Assembly: GCA_946413945.1 (NCBI GenBank)
Contig: CAMKMR010000156.1
Location: 1 to 5,062 of the forward strand
From: an uncultured Lachnospiraceae bacterium
Lineage (GTDB): Bacteria > Bacillota > Clostridia > Lachnospirales > Lachnospiraceae
Direction: 5' to 3'
DNA length: 5,062 nucleotides
The translations under genes and the position numbers were made by a program. The notes beneath the pieces were generated by a model. The model was not told the origin of the DNA and did no database searches. It worked only from the letters and a program-made list of their open reading frames with translations. Below, in pieces: positions 1-5,048 of the stretch; position 1 is the first letter of the stretch, and each line of letters opens with the position of its first letter.

Positions 1-60
1 GATTAATGGTTATCCTCATGCAAGCCTCATTGTCACATCTGTTTGGATACATAAGCGGCA

Positions 61-69
61 TGATATAAT
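61..69 (+). promoter_or_regulatory. possible extended -10 promoter, antisense to PAP2 gene
   Basis: TGATATAAT matches the extended -10 form TGnTATAAT exactly. The -35 region is poor: TTTGGA at 42-47 with a 16-base spacer, or TTGGAT at 43-48. Transcription would start near 76 and run through the hairpin at 90-111 into the antisense strand of the PAP2 gene. No plausible rightward gene follows. It could also be a chance match in AT-rich DNA, or serve an element truncated by the window edge. Confidence 0.25.
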
Positions 70-89
70 GCATTGAGTCAAGATCTCTT

Positions 90-111
90 ATCAGGGTCCC
101 GTCCCTTCGAT
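90..111. repeat. REP-like imperfect hairpin
   Basis: The bases ATC-AGGG and CCCT-tc-GAT can pair around the 6-base loop TCCCGT, giving a 7-bp stem with a 2-base bulge. The hairpin is followed by a run of six C (112-117). It lies just beyond the PAP2 stop codon, in the gene-free left edge of the window. GC-rich bulged palindromes containing AGGGACGG-like cores are common dispersed elements in Firmicutes, and some are mobilised by REP-associated Y1 transposases. That family link is from memory and only one copy is visible here. There is no T-tract on either side, so a Rho-independent terminator is unlikely. Confidence 0.35.
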
Positions 112-122
112 CCCCCCATTTT

Positions 123-827
123 CTACTCATTGATCAAATCCTTCCTTCTCACCGTTTTTTCAAGTCTTGGACGCCAGTATGATTTCCCGAATAATATGAA
201 CTCCGCAAATATACACATCGGAATAGCTGCTAATATATCAACTACCGAATGCTGTTTTACAAATGCCACTGACATACATATAAGAGTTGCCCATATTATT
301 ATCAATACCCTTTTATAAAGTGAAATGTCCCTTTTCTTTGCCCATGTAGATGCTATTGCAATAGAATAGCCTACATGAAGAGAAGGGCAAACACCCGTCG
401 GCGTATCTACAGAATATATTAAAGCCGTAAGCTTTGTCAAAAGATTTGAATTTTCAAAACTTACAGGTCTTCCATACTGAACCGAAGGCCAGACTATATA
501 GATAATCACTGCAACTATCTGAGTGATGATTATAAATGTCTGCATTTTCTTAAAGCCTTCAATATCATAAAGAAGCATATAAACTAAAGATCCGACTATT
601 AAAAAATACCATGAAATATAAAAAATGATAAAGAATTCGTTAAAAGGAATAAGGTCATCCAGCCTGCAATGAACTATATGGCAGGATTTTTCAGGTATAA
701 ATTTTTCAGTAAGGAAAAACATTATAAGATAGACCACCCAGCTTAGTAAAAGCTTTAAATGTGAATATTCCTTACTGTTTATATTGTTAATTCTTAATTT
801 TCTATAATCTCTTACAGGTGTCTTCAT
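123..827 (-). CDS. PAP2-superfamily integral membrane phosphatase/transferase-like protein
   Basis: This 234-residue membrane protein probably hydrolyses or transfers a lipid-linked phosphate at the membrane; the substrate is unknown. Hydrophobic segments lie near residues 24-39, 65-87, 95-113, 150-162, 172-190 and 194-214. The PAP2 signature is the subfamily form: Arg120-Pro121 remains from motif 1, Pro-Ser-Leu-His at 148-151 is motif 2, and Lys-Gln-His at 191-193 followed by Asp197 is motif 3. His151, His193 and Asp197 are therefore the expected catalytic residues. The motif-1 lysine (position 113 is Trp) and the motif-3 arginine after Ser186 (here Val) of classical PAP2 enzymes are absent. 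The KQHxxxD form and the preceding LDDLIPF stretch (56-62) resemble the PAP2_3/Aur1-like branch, which includes inositol-phosphoceramide synthases. The start is the only reasonable ATG, since an in-frame TAA lies just upstream, but no good ribosome binding site precedes it. The gene lies 81 bases behind the DegV gene and is probably cotranscribed with it. Confidence 0.85.
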   Translation of the reverse strand: MKTPVRDYRKLRINNINSKEYSHLKLLLSWVVYLIMFFLTEKFIPEKSCHIVHCRLDDLIPFNEFFIIFYISWYFLIVGSLVYMLLYDIEGFKKMQTFIIITQIVAVIIYIVWPSVQYGRPVSFENSNLLTKLTALIYSVDTPTGVCPSLHVGYSIAIASTWAKKRDISLYKRVLIIIWATLICMSVAFVKQHSVVDILAAIPMCIFAEFILFGKSYWRPRLEKTVRRKDLINE

Positions 828-867
828 AAATCTATGTTACTTTTTTTCATACCTTTTTATTTGTGAA

Positions 868-899
868 GCCTCACACGACTGAAGTCACGAGTGTGCGGC
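868..899. other. strong stem-loop between the DegV and PAP2 genes
   Basis: On the minus-strand transcript GCCGCACAC pairs with GTGTGAGGC (8 of 9 pairs, one G/A mismatch). Inside it a second short stem, GACT/AGTC, forms next to a TCGT bulge. The structure starts about 10 bases after the DegV stop codon and ends about 40 bases before the PAP2 start. No T-run follows on either strand, so it does not look like an intrinsic terminator. It may stabilise the upstream message, attenuate the downstream gene, or be a small dispersed repeat. Confidence 0.6.
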
Positions 900-908
900 G
901 GCAATTCA

Positions 909-1793
909 TCAATCTTCTCTCTTCTTTCCCCAGAAGAAAAGTGCCACTGTTCCAGGGCCTGTATGGCATCCAATAGTTGCACCTATATCGAAGATTTCAA
1001 CCTTTCCGCTGATTTTAGGAAATCTCTCAGATATAAGATCTGCCAAAGCACGCGCTCCCTCTGGATCAGAATTTGAGATAAATACCTTATCTGAATAATC
1101 AAGCCCCTTATCTGCTAATTCTTCCATCTTTTCTGCCATACGGAGTATAGCCTTTTTCTTAGTACGTATCTTCTCCCTTGAAATGAGTCTTCCCATATAA
1201 TCTACATTAAGAAGCGGACAAATACTGAGAACTTTCCCTATCGCTCCTGCTGTTTTTGAAACTCTGCCACCTCTGATAAAGAAAGTAAGATCAGAAGAAA
1301 AGAACCAATGGTTAACATAAAGTCTATGTTCCTCGGCCCATTTATATAGCTCTTCAAAATCCATCCCGTTATTTTTAAGATCTGACAGTTTATCCATAAA
1401 AAGGCCATAACCTGACGAGGCCTCTAATGAATCAACGATATAGATCTTTCTTTCAGGAAACTGTTCCTTTAAGATTTCTGCCGCCTGACAAGCCGAACTA
1501 TAAGTACCTGAAATGCCTGTTGAAAGCGTGCAATGGATGATATCATTTCCTTCCTGTAAAAATGATGTAAAATATTCTATATACTCTCCCACGCTTACCT
1601 GTGATGTTTTAGCATCTGCACCATCCAACATCCTTTTATGAAGATCGGCAGTTTTTACAGACACTCCCATATCATCCTTATAAGGAACTCCATCAACTGT
1701 ATAGTTAAAGCATATATAATTTATATTCTTTTTTTTCATCCAGTCGGGATTTAAATCTACTGTTGAACAACAGCTTAAAACAAATTTAGACAT
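909..1793 (-). CDS. DegV family (FakB-type) fatty-acid-binding protein
   Basis: This 294-residue cytosolic protein has the usual DegV length and two-domain layout. DegV/FakB proteins bind a fatty acid and present it to the kinase FakA, which makes acyl-phosphate for phospholipid synthesis. Family motifs run in order: Ser10-Thr11-x-Asp13 at the N-terminus, Thr63-Ser-Gln, Ser-Gly-Thr-Tyr at 95-98, Asp121-Ser122, Arg-Gly-Gly-Arg at 174-177 followed by Val-Ser, and Gly275-x-His277-Thr-Gly-Pro-Gly-Thr282 near the C-terminus. In structurally studied FakB proteins a Thr, a Ser and a His hold the acid's carboxylate. Thr63, one of the SGTY-region serines and His277 are plausible equivalents. The sequence is complete and no FakA gene is visible. 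The purine-rich AGAGAGG (1807-1813) is 13 bases before the ATG, a longer spacing than usual, but no other start fits better. A consensus promoter lies about 75 bases upstream, and the PAP2 gene follows on the same strand. Which fatty acid is bound cannot be read from the sequence. Confidence 0.95.
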   Translation of the reverse strand: MSKFVLSCCSTVDLNPDWMKKKNINYICFNYTVDGVPYKDDMGVSVKTADLHKRMLDGADAKTSQVSVGEYIEYFTSFLQEGNDIIHCTLSTGISGTYSSACQAAEILKEQFPERKIYIVDSLEASSGYGLFMDKLSDLKNNGMDFEELYKWAEEHRLYVNHWFFSSDLTFFIRGGRVSKTAGAIGKVLSICPLLNVDYMGRLISREKIRTKKKAILRMAEKMEELADKGLDYSDKVFISNSDPEGARALADLISERFPKISGKVEIFDIGATIGCHTGPGTVALFFWGKKRED

Positions 1794-1806
1794 TAATTAA
1801 TTAAAA

Positions 1807-1813
1807 CCTCTCT
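1807..1813 (-). promoter_or_regulatory. ribosome binding site of the DegV gene, unusually distant
   Basis: AGAGAGG on the minus strand is the only purine-rich stretch before the DegV start. It is separated from the ATG by 13 bases, of which most belong to the 12-bp palindrome TTAATTAATTAA (1793-1804). The palindrome touches the start codon. The spacing suggests modest initiation efficiency. Confidence 0.55.
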
Positions 1814-1815
1814 CG

Positions 1816-1854
1816 TATAAGTCTTTCCCTGTAATAACAGAGCCCATATAAGTC
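1816..1854. repeat. 8-bp direct repeat in the DegV leader
   Basis: TATAAGTC occurs at 1816-1823 and again at 1847-1854, 31 bases apart, which is close to three helical turns. Both copies lie between the predicted transcription start and the DegV start codon. They could be paired protein sites or chance; flanking bases are not conserved. Confidence 0.35.
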
Positions 1855-1866
1855 ACTATAAAGGAA

Positions 1867-1894
1867 ATTATAACATGTCACTATTTACTGTCAA
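1867..1894 (-). promoter_or_regulatory. consensus sigma-A promoter for DegV (and probably PAP2)
   Basis: On the minus strand a perfect TTGACA (1889-1894) is followed after 16 bases by a perfect TATAAT (1867-1872). Both hexamers match the housekeeping consensus in all six positions. Transcription should start near 1860, leaving a leader of about 65 bases before the DegV ATG. Such a promoter would be strong unless it is repressed, which makes the palindrome just upstream of interest. Confidence 0.85.
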
Positions 1895-1911
1895 TTACTT
1901 TAAATGTGTAG

Positions 1912-1927
1912 TTTTAGTTAACTAAAA
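1912..1927. promoter_or_regulatory. perfect 16-bp palindrome, candidate operator
   Basis: TTTTAGTTAACTAAAA is a perfect inverted repeat with no spacer, 17 bases upstream of the DegV -35 box. Its half (TTTTAGTTAA) recurs at 2096-2105, just upstream of the -35 box of the divergent gene. Compact AT-rich palindromes of this size are typical for dimeric winged-helix regulators such as MarR-type proteins. The regulator is not encoded in the window. Confidence 0.5.
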
Positions 1928-1958
1928 TAAAGGCTTATTTTACTGTGAAATTTTAGAC

Positions 1959-2005
1959 ATACTTATGCAAGTATCATGGCATAAAAGTCAATATTATGCT
2001 ATGCC
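1959..2005. other. two adjacent small inverted repeats
   Basis: ATACTTATGCAAGTAT (1959-1974) is a perfect 6-bp stem with a 4-base loop. Four bases further on, GGCATA (1978-1983) pairs with TATGCC (2000-2005) around a 16-base loop. They lie in the middle of the divergent intergenic region, far from both start codons. On the minus strand TTGACT (1986-1991) with a weak CATAAG 18 bases later might be a secondary promoter toward DegV. Confidence 0.35.
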
Positions 2006-2040
2006 CCAGTTTCTTGCCAGCCCTTGATTTTAAAGGACTT

Positions 2041-2052
2041 GCAACCGTTTGC
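2041..2052. promoter_or_regulatory. LacI-family operator-like site
   Basis: GCAACCGTTTGC matches the general GCAAnCGnTTGC form of LacI/GalR-family operators, with the central CG step and one asymmetric pair between the arms. It lies about 65 bases upstream of the -35 box of the GH53-like gene. LacI-family proteins usually respond to sugars, which would suit a glycosidase-like gene. No LacI-type regulator is encoded here and a single site could be chance. Confidence 0.35.
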
Positions 2053-2115
2053 GCACTTGTGCATTTTTGCATATTTTCTCTAATCCCGGTACCGTTTTTA
2101 GTTAAACTTGCACGA

Positions 2116-2145
2116 TTGACTATAACCATAAAAGACTGCTATTCT
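2116..2145 (+). promoter_or_regulatory. promoter of the GH53-like gene
   Basis: TTGACT (2116-2121) is followed after 18 bases by TATTCT (2140-2145), which is preceded by TGC to give an extended -10 (TGnTATTCT). The TATTCT hexamer matches consensus at four positions; the -35 matches at five. Transcription would begin near 2152, giving a leader of about 70 bases. Other AT-rich hexamers downstream, such as TATAAA at 2151, are possible alternatives without a good -35. Confidence 0.55.
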
Positions 2146-2206
2146 TTAAATATAAAATAGTATCATTGTATGATTTATAAAAAACACTATATACCAGTTG
2201 GAAAAT

Positions 2207-2213
2207 AAAGGAG
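2207..2213 (+). promoter_or_regulatory. ribosome binding site fixing the GH53-like start at 2222
   Basis: AAAGGAG lies 8 bases before the ATG at 2222, an ideal arrangement. An in-frame TTG at 2198 would extend the protein by eight residues. That start has no purine-rich sequence in front of it and the ribosome binding site would fall inside its coding region, so it is rejected. Confidence 0.9.
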
Positions 2214-2221
2214 AAACATTA

Positions 2222-2989
2222 ATGAGCGAGTTAATAAACTGCGTTGAAATGACAGCTCTTAATCCCGGCGTTATCAAGAGTTACACCGGAAAAGGTGTCA
2301 ACACAATCAGATATTACGTAGGTGAGGTTTCATCAGAAGATACATTTTCTATCAACGATGTGCTCCCTGTAGTTAAAGAGGCTGTTTCACTTGGCATGAA
2401 TTGGATCATGCATCTTAACATGAGAAATATCATAACAGCCGATGGTTCTGCTATTCCAAATGAACCTCGTATGTTCATCAGAGCTTCTGAAAGAAAGATT
2501 TTTGAATTTGTATTGAATAATCTTAAGAGATTAGCTGCTGAAAACGCCCTTCCTTCAATCGTTGAGATCGACTGTGAGATGGGCCGCGTCTTCCCGGAAG
2601 TTAAGCTTGGTTCTGATGAAGAAAAGAGAGTTCTTAATGCAGCCATCAATGGTGCAACAGCAGAGAACCCAAAGATGAAAATTATGTTCTATCTTTCAGC
2701 AGGTCTCGATAATGAAGTATGTAAGAAAGCTATTAACCGTTTCACTGTTGCCGGTGGAAGACCATTCCATCATCTCTCAGTAGATTTTTCTGAGAAAAAA
2801 ACTTCAGATCTTTTACCATTCAGCAAGAATATCAGTGATCTTTCAAGACGTTTCGATAAGGATATCATTATCGTAGAAACATCAGCGTCATGCACAGATG
2901 AAGTCCAGGATATGCTCATCCAGCATCTTGCTAACATTCCTTTCGATAAAGGACTTGGAGTAATATTCTCGGATAAAACATACGCATAA
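2222..2989 (+). CDS. divergent, leaderless GH53-like (endo-beta-1,4-galactanase-like) TIM-barrel protein
   Basis: This 255-residue protein has no signal peptide or membrane segment, so it should be cytosolic. Recognised by eye, it follows glycoside hydrolase family 53 from end to end. Gly25-Val-Asn...Arg30 corresponds to the barrel start, and Ala54...Gly58-Met59 precedes strand 3. Val114-Glu-Ile-Asp-Cys-Glu119 corresponds to the acid/base segment (VGNE in the family), and Asn149-Pro...Lys153-Ile-Met to the PdtKIM segment. Ile217-Val-Glu219-Thr corresponds to the nucleophile segment, and Gly244-Leu-Gly-Val247 to the last strand. The two glutamates are 100 residues apart, close to true GH53 enzymes. 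Several active-site features are lost. The asparagine before the acid/base is Cys118. The HYSD motif is replaced by Asn66-Met-Arg-Asn69. The SYYP motif after strand 6 is gone, and Trp-Glu of the last strand is Ser250-Asp251. Family members are usually secreted and about 350-400 residues long. It may be a glycosidase with a changed substrate or a non-catalytic relative. It has its own promoter and terminator. Confidence 0.65.
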   Translation: MSELINCVEMTALNPGVIKSYTGKGVNTIRYYVGEVSSEDTFSINDVLPVVKEAVSLGMNWIMHLNMRNIITADGSAIPNEPRMFIRASERKIFEFVLNNLKRLAAENALPSIVEIDCEMGRVFPEVKLGSDEEKRVLNAAINGATAENPKMKIMFYLSAGLDNEVCKKAINRFTVAGGRPFHHLSVDFSEKKTSDLLPFSKNISDLSRRFDKDIIIVETSASCTDEVQDMLIQHLANIPFDKGLGVIFSDKTYA

Positions 2990-3026
2990 CTTATAAACTT
3001 AAATTGTTGGTTTTTCATTCCTTCAT

Positions 3027-3062
3027 AAAAAAGCTGCAATCTTTATCGATTGCAGCTTTTTT
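3027..3062. terminator. bidirectional Rho-independent terminator
   Basis: AAAAAAGCTGCAATC (3027-3041) and GATTGCAGCTTTTTT (3048-3062) form a perfect 15-bp stem with the 6-base loop TTTATC. The A- and T-runs make it work in both directions. It lies 38 bases after the GH53-like stop codon and about 43 bases after the convergent transporter gene, and should end both transcripts. Confidence 0.92.
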
Positions 3063-3104
3063 ATTTACCTTATATTTTCTTTTCTGACATCCAGATCATT
3101 TTTC

Positions 3105-5036
3105 TTATTTTTTATCTTTTTTATTATGCTTTTCTTTATTTTTCTTCTTATGCTCTTTTGAAGCTTTCTTTTCTTTTTCTTCTTTATAGAGCTGTTCAGA
3201 TTTCTTCTCTTCTTCTCTAAGATACTCCACTACTGGGGCTTTCTTCTTTTTCTCAGGAAGAATAGGGTCAATAAAAAGCGATTCATAATAATGATACAAA
3301 GCCTTATACTCTTCACTATAGCTGTCATTTGCGTGGCCGTGCATTTCGTCAAAGTCTCTGTCTCCTCCAACTCTCTTAATTACATGGAGGGCTATATTAG
3401 AACAGTGAGATGAGATACGCTCAAAACAGTTAAGAAGATCAAAAAGAGCAACGCCGCCTGCTATTGAACAAACGCCTTCATTAAGTCTCTCAACATGATG
3501 CGACTTGATTATCTCTTTTAACTTATCAACTGACTCAGCTATAGGCTCAACTCTTATAGCAAGTGAAGAATCCTTATCTTCAAAAGACTTAAATGTTGTC
3601 TTAAGTACATAATCTACTGCACTGATGATAGAATTGGTCTCTGCATGTCCATTTGGCGAGAAATGAATTCCCTGCTCATTTTTCTCCCTTGCCACATATG
3701 CAATATTCATACAATAATCGCCGGTTCTCTCCAGATCTCCTATAGAGTTAAGGATTTCTGAAACCAGAAGCTTTTCATCACTCGAAAGCCTCTTTCTATC
3801 AATCTTTATAATATAAGCTGTAAGTAAGGTCTCACACTTATCAATAAAGTTTTCATTTTCCTCTAAGTGAGGGAACTTCGTCTCATCATAATCATAGATA
3901 AGTCCGGTTGCAATCTGATAGTTCTCATAGATTGCATCCTTCATCTCTAAGATAAGCGCCTTACACTGTTCCAAGGCAATCGATGGTGTATTGAGAAGCC
4001 TTTCATCCAACTTAGCAAGTGCTGTATCTGTCTTTGAATCTTCATCTCCACCAACAAGTTTAGCTGTAAAATCTGTAAACTTGCTTGTTAATGGAAGAAG
4101 GATCATACTTGTAAGGAAGTTGAAACCAAAATGAACATTAGCTATATCACCACGATTAACTACATTTTCCATAAATGGAAGACCAACTGTGTAATAAAGG
4201 CTATAAATTCCAAAAAGACAGATTATAGCGCCAAATATATTCATAAAGATATATGCTATAGAAACTCTCTTCGCTTTTTTATTTGCGCCGATAGCCGCCA
4301 TTATGATAGGCATACATTTACCGATATTCTGACCGATGATTATCGGAATAGCAATACTAAATGTTACTGTCCCAGTTGCTGAAAGGGCCTGAAGGATACC
4401 AACTGAGGCAGATGAACTCTGGATAACAGCTGTAATAACAAGACCTATCAACACTCCTAAAAATGGATTACTGAATGAAACAAATAATTTCTGAAAGGAT
4501 TCAGATTCCCTGAGAGGTTCAAATACCTCTTCCATCATTGTCATTCCATAGAAAAGAATGCCAAGACCGATCATTATCCCTGCCACATCTTTAAGTTTTT
4601 TCTTCTTTGCAAAAAGTAAGATGAATGCTCCAACACCTGCTAACATAGGAGCAAATGAAGACGGCTTAAGCAACTGTAAGACAATACTGCCAGAACCAAG
4701 ATCACCAAGTCTTAGGATCTGTGATGTTACTGTACTTCCTACGTTTGCGCCAAAAACTACTGGTATAGCCTGAATAACTTTCATGATACCGGCGTTAACA
4801 AAACCGATAAGCATAATAGTGGTTGCCGCCGAGCTTTGTATTATGGCTGTTACACCTGTTCCAAGACCCCAACCCTTAATACTTCCTACTCCTTTTTTCT
4901 TACTTGTAGTAAGTTTCTCCAGGATTTTTTCAAGTTCTCCACCTGCCAGTTTCTCCAGAGACTGTCCCATAAGGCTCATTCCATAAAGGAAAAGTCCAAC
5001 ACCTCCGAACAGCTTGAGAATCGATAGAATGTCCAT
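3105..5036 (-). CDS. Na+/phosphate cotransporter (NptA/YjbB type) with C-terminal PhoU domain
   Basis: This 643-residue membrane protein is expected to move inorganic phosphate across the cell membrane coupled to sodium. The N-terminal half (about 1-330) carries the duplicated Na/Pi repeat of this family. Gln67-Ser-Ser69 in the first half and Gln206-Ser-Ser-Ser209 in the second are the substrate-site signatures. Each is followed by a Gly-x-Asn-x-Gly motif (Gly96-Gly100 and Gly235-Gly239). Roughly eight or nine hydrophobic segments are visible. Residues about 350-560 are a PhoU-like helical domain. Its first metal-binding motif is intact (Glu436-Arg-Thr-Gly-Asp440...Asn444). In the second (Glu539-Arg-Ile-Ser-Ser543...Asn547) the usual aspartate is serine. 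The last 50 residues are extremely basic, with about 20 lysines among glutamates, and are probably disordered. GAGGAG (5043-5048) lies 6 bases before the ATG, confirming the start. The promoter lies beyond the window. PhoU-fused members may regulate transport or, as shown for E. coli YjbB, export phosphate; direction cannot be told here. Confidence 0.93.
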   Translation of the reverse strand: MDILSILKLFGGVGLFLYGMSLMGQSLEKLAGGELEKILEKLTTSKKKGVGSIKGWGLGTGVTAIIQSSAATTIMLIGFVNAGIMKVIQAIPVVFGANVGSTVTSQILRLGDLGSGSIVLQLLKPSSFAPMLAGVGAFILLFAKKKKLKDVAGIMIGLGILFYGMTMMEEVFEPLRESESFQKLFVSFSNPFLGVLIGLVITAVIQSSSASVGILQALSATGTVTFSIAIPIIIGQNIGKCMPIIMAAIGANKKAKRVSIAYIFMNIFGAIICLFGIYSLYYTVGLPFMENVVNRGDIANVHFGFNFLTSMILLPLTSKFTDFTAKLVGGDEDSKTDTALAKLDERLLNTPSIALEQCKALILEMKDAIYENYQIATGLIYDYDETKFPHLEENENFIDKCETLLTAYIIKIDRKRLSSDEKLLVSEILNSIGDLERTGDYCMNIAYVAREKNEQGIHFSPNGHAETNSIISAVDYVLKTTFKSFEDKDSSLAIRVEPIAESVDKLKEIIKSHHVERLNEGVCSIAGGVALFDLLNCFERISSHCSNIALHVIKRVGGDRDFDEMHGHANDSYSEEYKALYHYYESLFIDPILPEKKKKAPVVEYLREEEKKSEQLYKEEKEKKASKEHKKKNKEKHNKKDKK

Positions 5037-5042
5037 ATTTTT

Positions 5043-5048
5043 CTCCTC
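5043..5048 (-). promoter_or_regulatory. ribosome binding site of the Na/Pi transporter gene
   Basis: GAGGAG on the minus strand stands 6 bases before the ATG at 5036. It settles the start at the right edge of the window and shows the transporter gene is complete. The remaining bases up to 5062 show no recognisable promoter. Confidence 0.9.

Larger units (their letters stand above)
1794..2221. other. 428-base divergent intergenic region with unexplained central part
   Basis: Both edges are explained by promoters, leaders and ribosome binding sites. The central part, about 1955-2115, is less AT-rich than the edges and rich in short repeats: CTTGCCAGCC and CTTGCAACCG, GCAC/GTGC, and several GCAT units. 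It is open for 54 codons on the plus strand (1996-2160, ATG to TAG) and for 51 codons on the minus strand (1974-2129, ATG to TGA). Neither frame has a ribosome binding site, and neither product is one I recognise. The plus frame also runs across the predicted promoter of the next gene. I therefore do not call either as a gene. The stretch may be regulatory DNA, a small structured RNA or a decayed element. Confidence 0.5.

Noticed and set aside
98..117. tRNA-like T-loop sequence TTCGATC followed by a C-run
   Set aside because: The five bases on either side (GTCCC and CCCCC) cannot pair, and no anticodon arm or acceptor stem is present.
73..318. 81-codon plus-strand open frame over the end of the PAP2 gene
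   Set aside because: It is antisense to a well-supported membrane protein with catalytic motifs, has no ribosome binding site, and its translation resembles no family I know.
868..899. Intergenic hairpin as a Rho-independent terminator for the DegV gene
   Set aside because: Neither strand has a T-run after the stem.
1996..2160. 54-codon plus-strand open frame (ATG to TAG) as a small protein gene
   Set aside because: It has no ribosome binding site, overlaps the promoter of the following gene, and is opposed by an equally open frame on the other strand. It is kept only as an observation.
2198..2221. Upstream TTG start that would lengthen the GH53-like protein by eight residues
   Set aside because: It has no ribosome binding site, whereas AAAGGAG is ideally placed for the ATG at 2222.
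2314..2649. 111-codon minus-strand open frame inside the GH53-like gene
   Set aside because: It is a shadow of the sense gene, has no start signals, and the sense frame carries the coherent GH53-like motif order.
2770..3039. 89-codon minus-strand open frame across the terminator
   Set aside because: It begins inside the terminator stem and is antisense to the end of the GH53-like gene, with no ribosome binding site.
4131..4986. Plus-strand open frames of 67-83 codons inside the transporter gene
   Set aside because: They are antisense to the conserved Na/Pi repeats and lack start signals.
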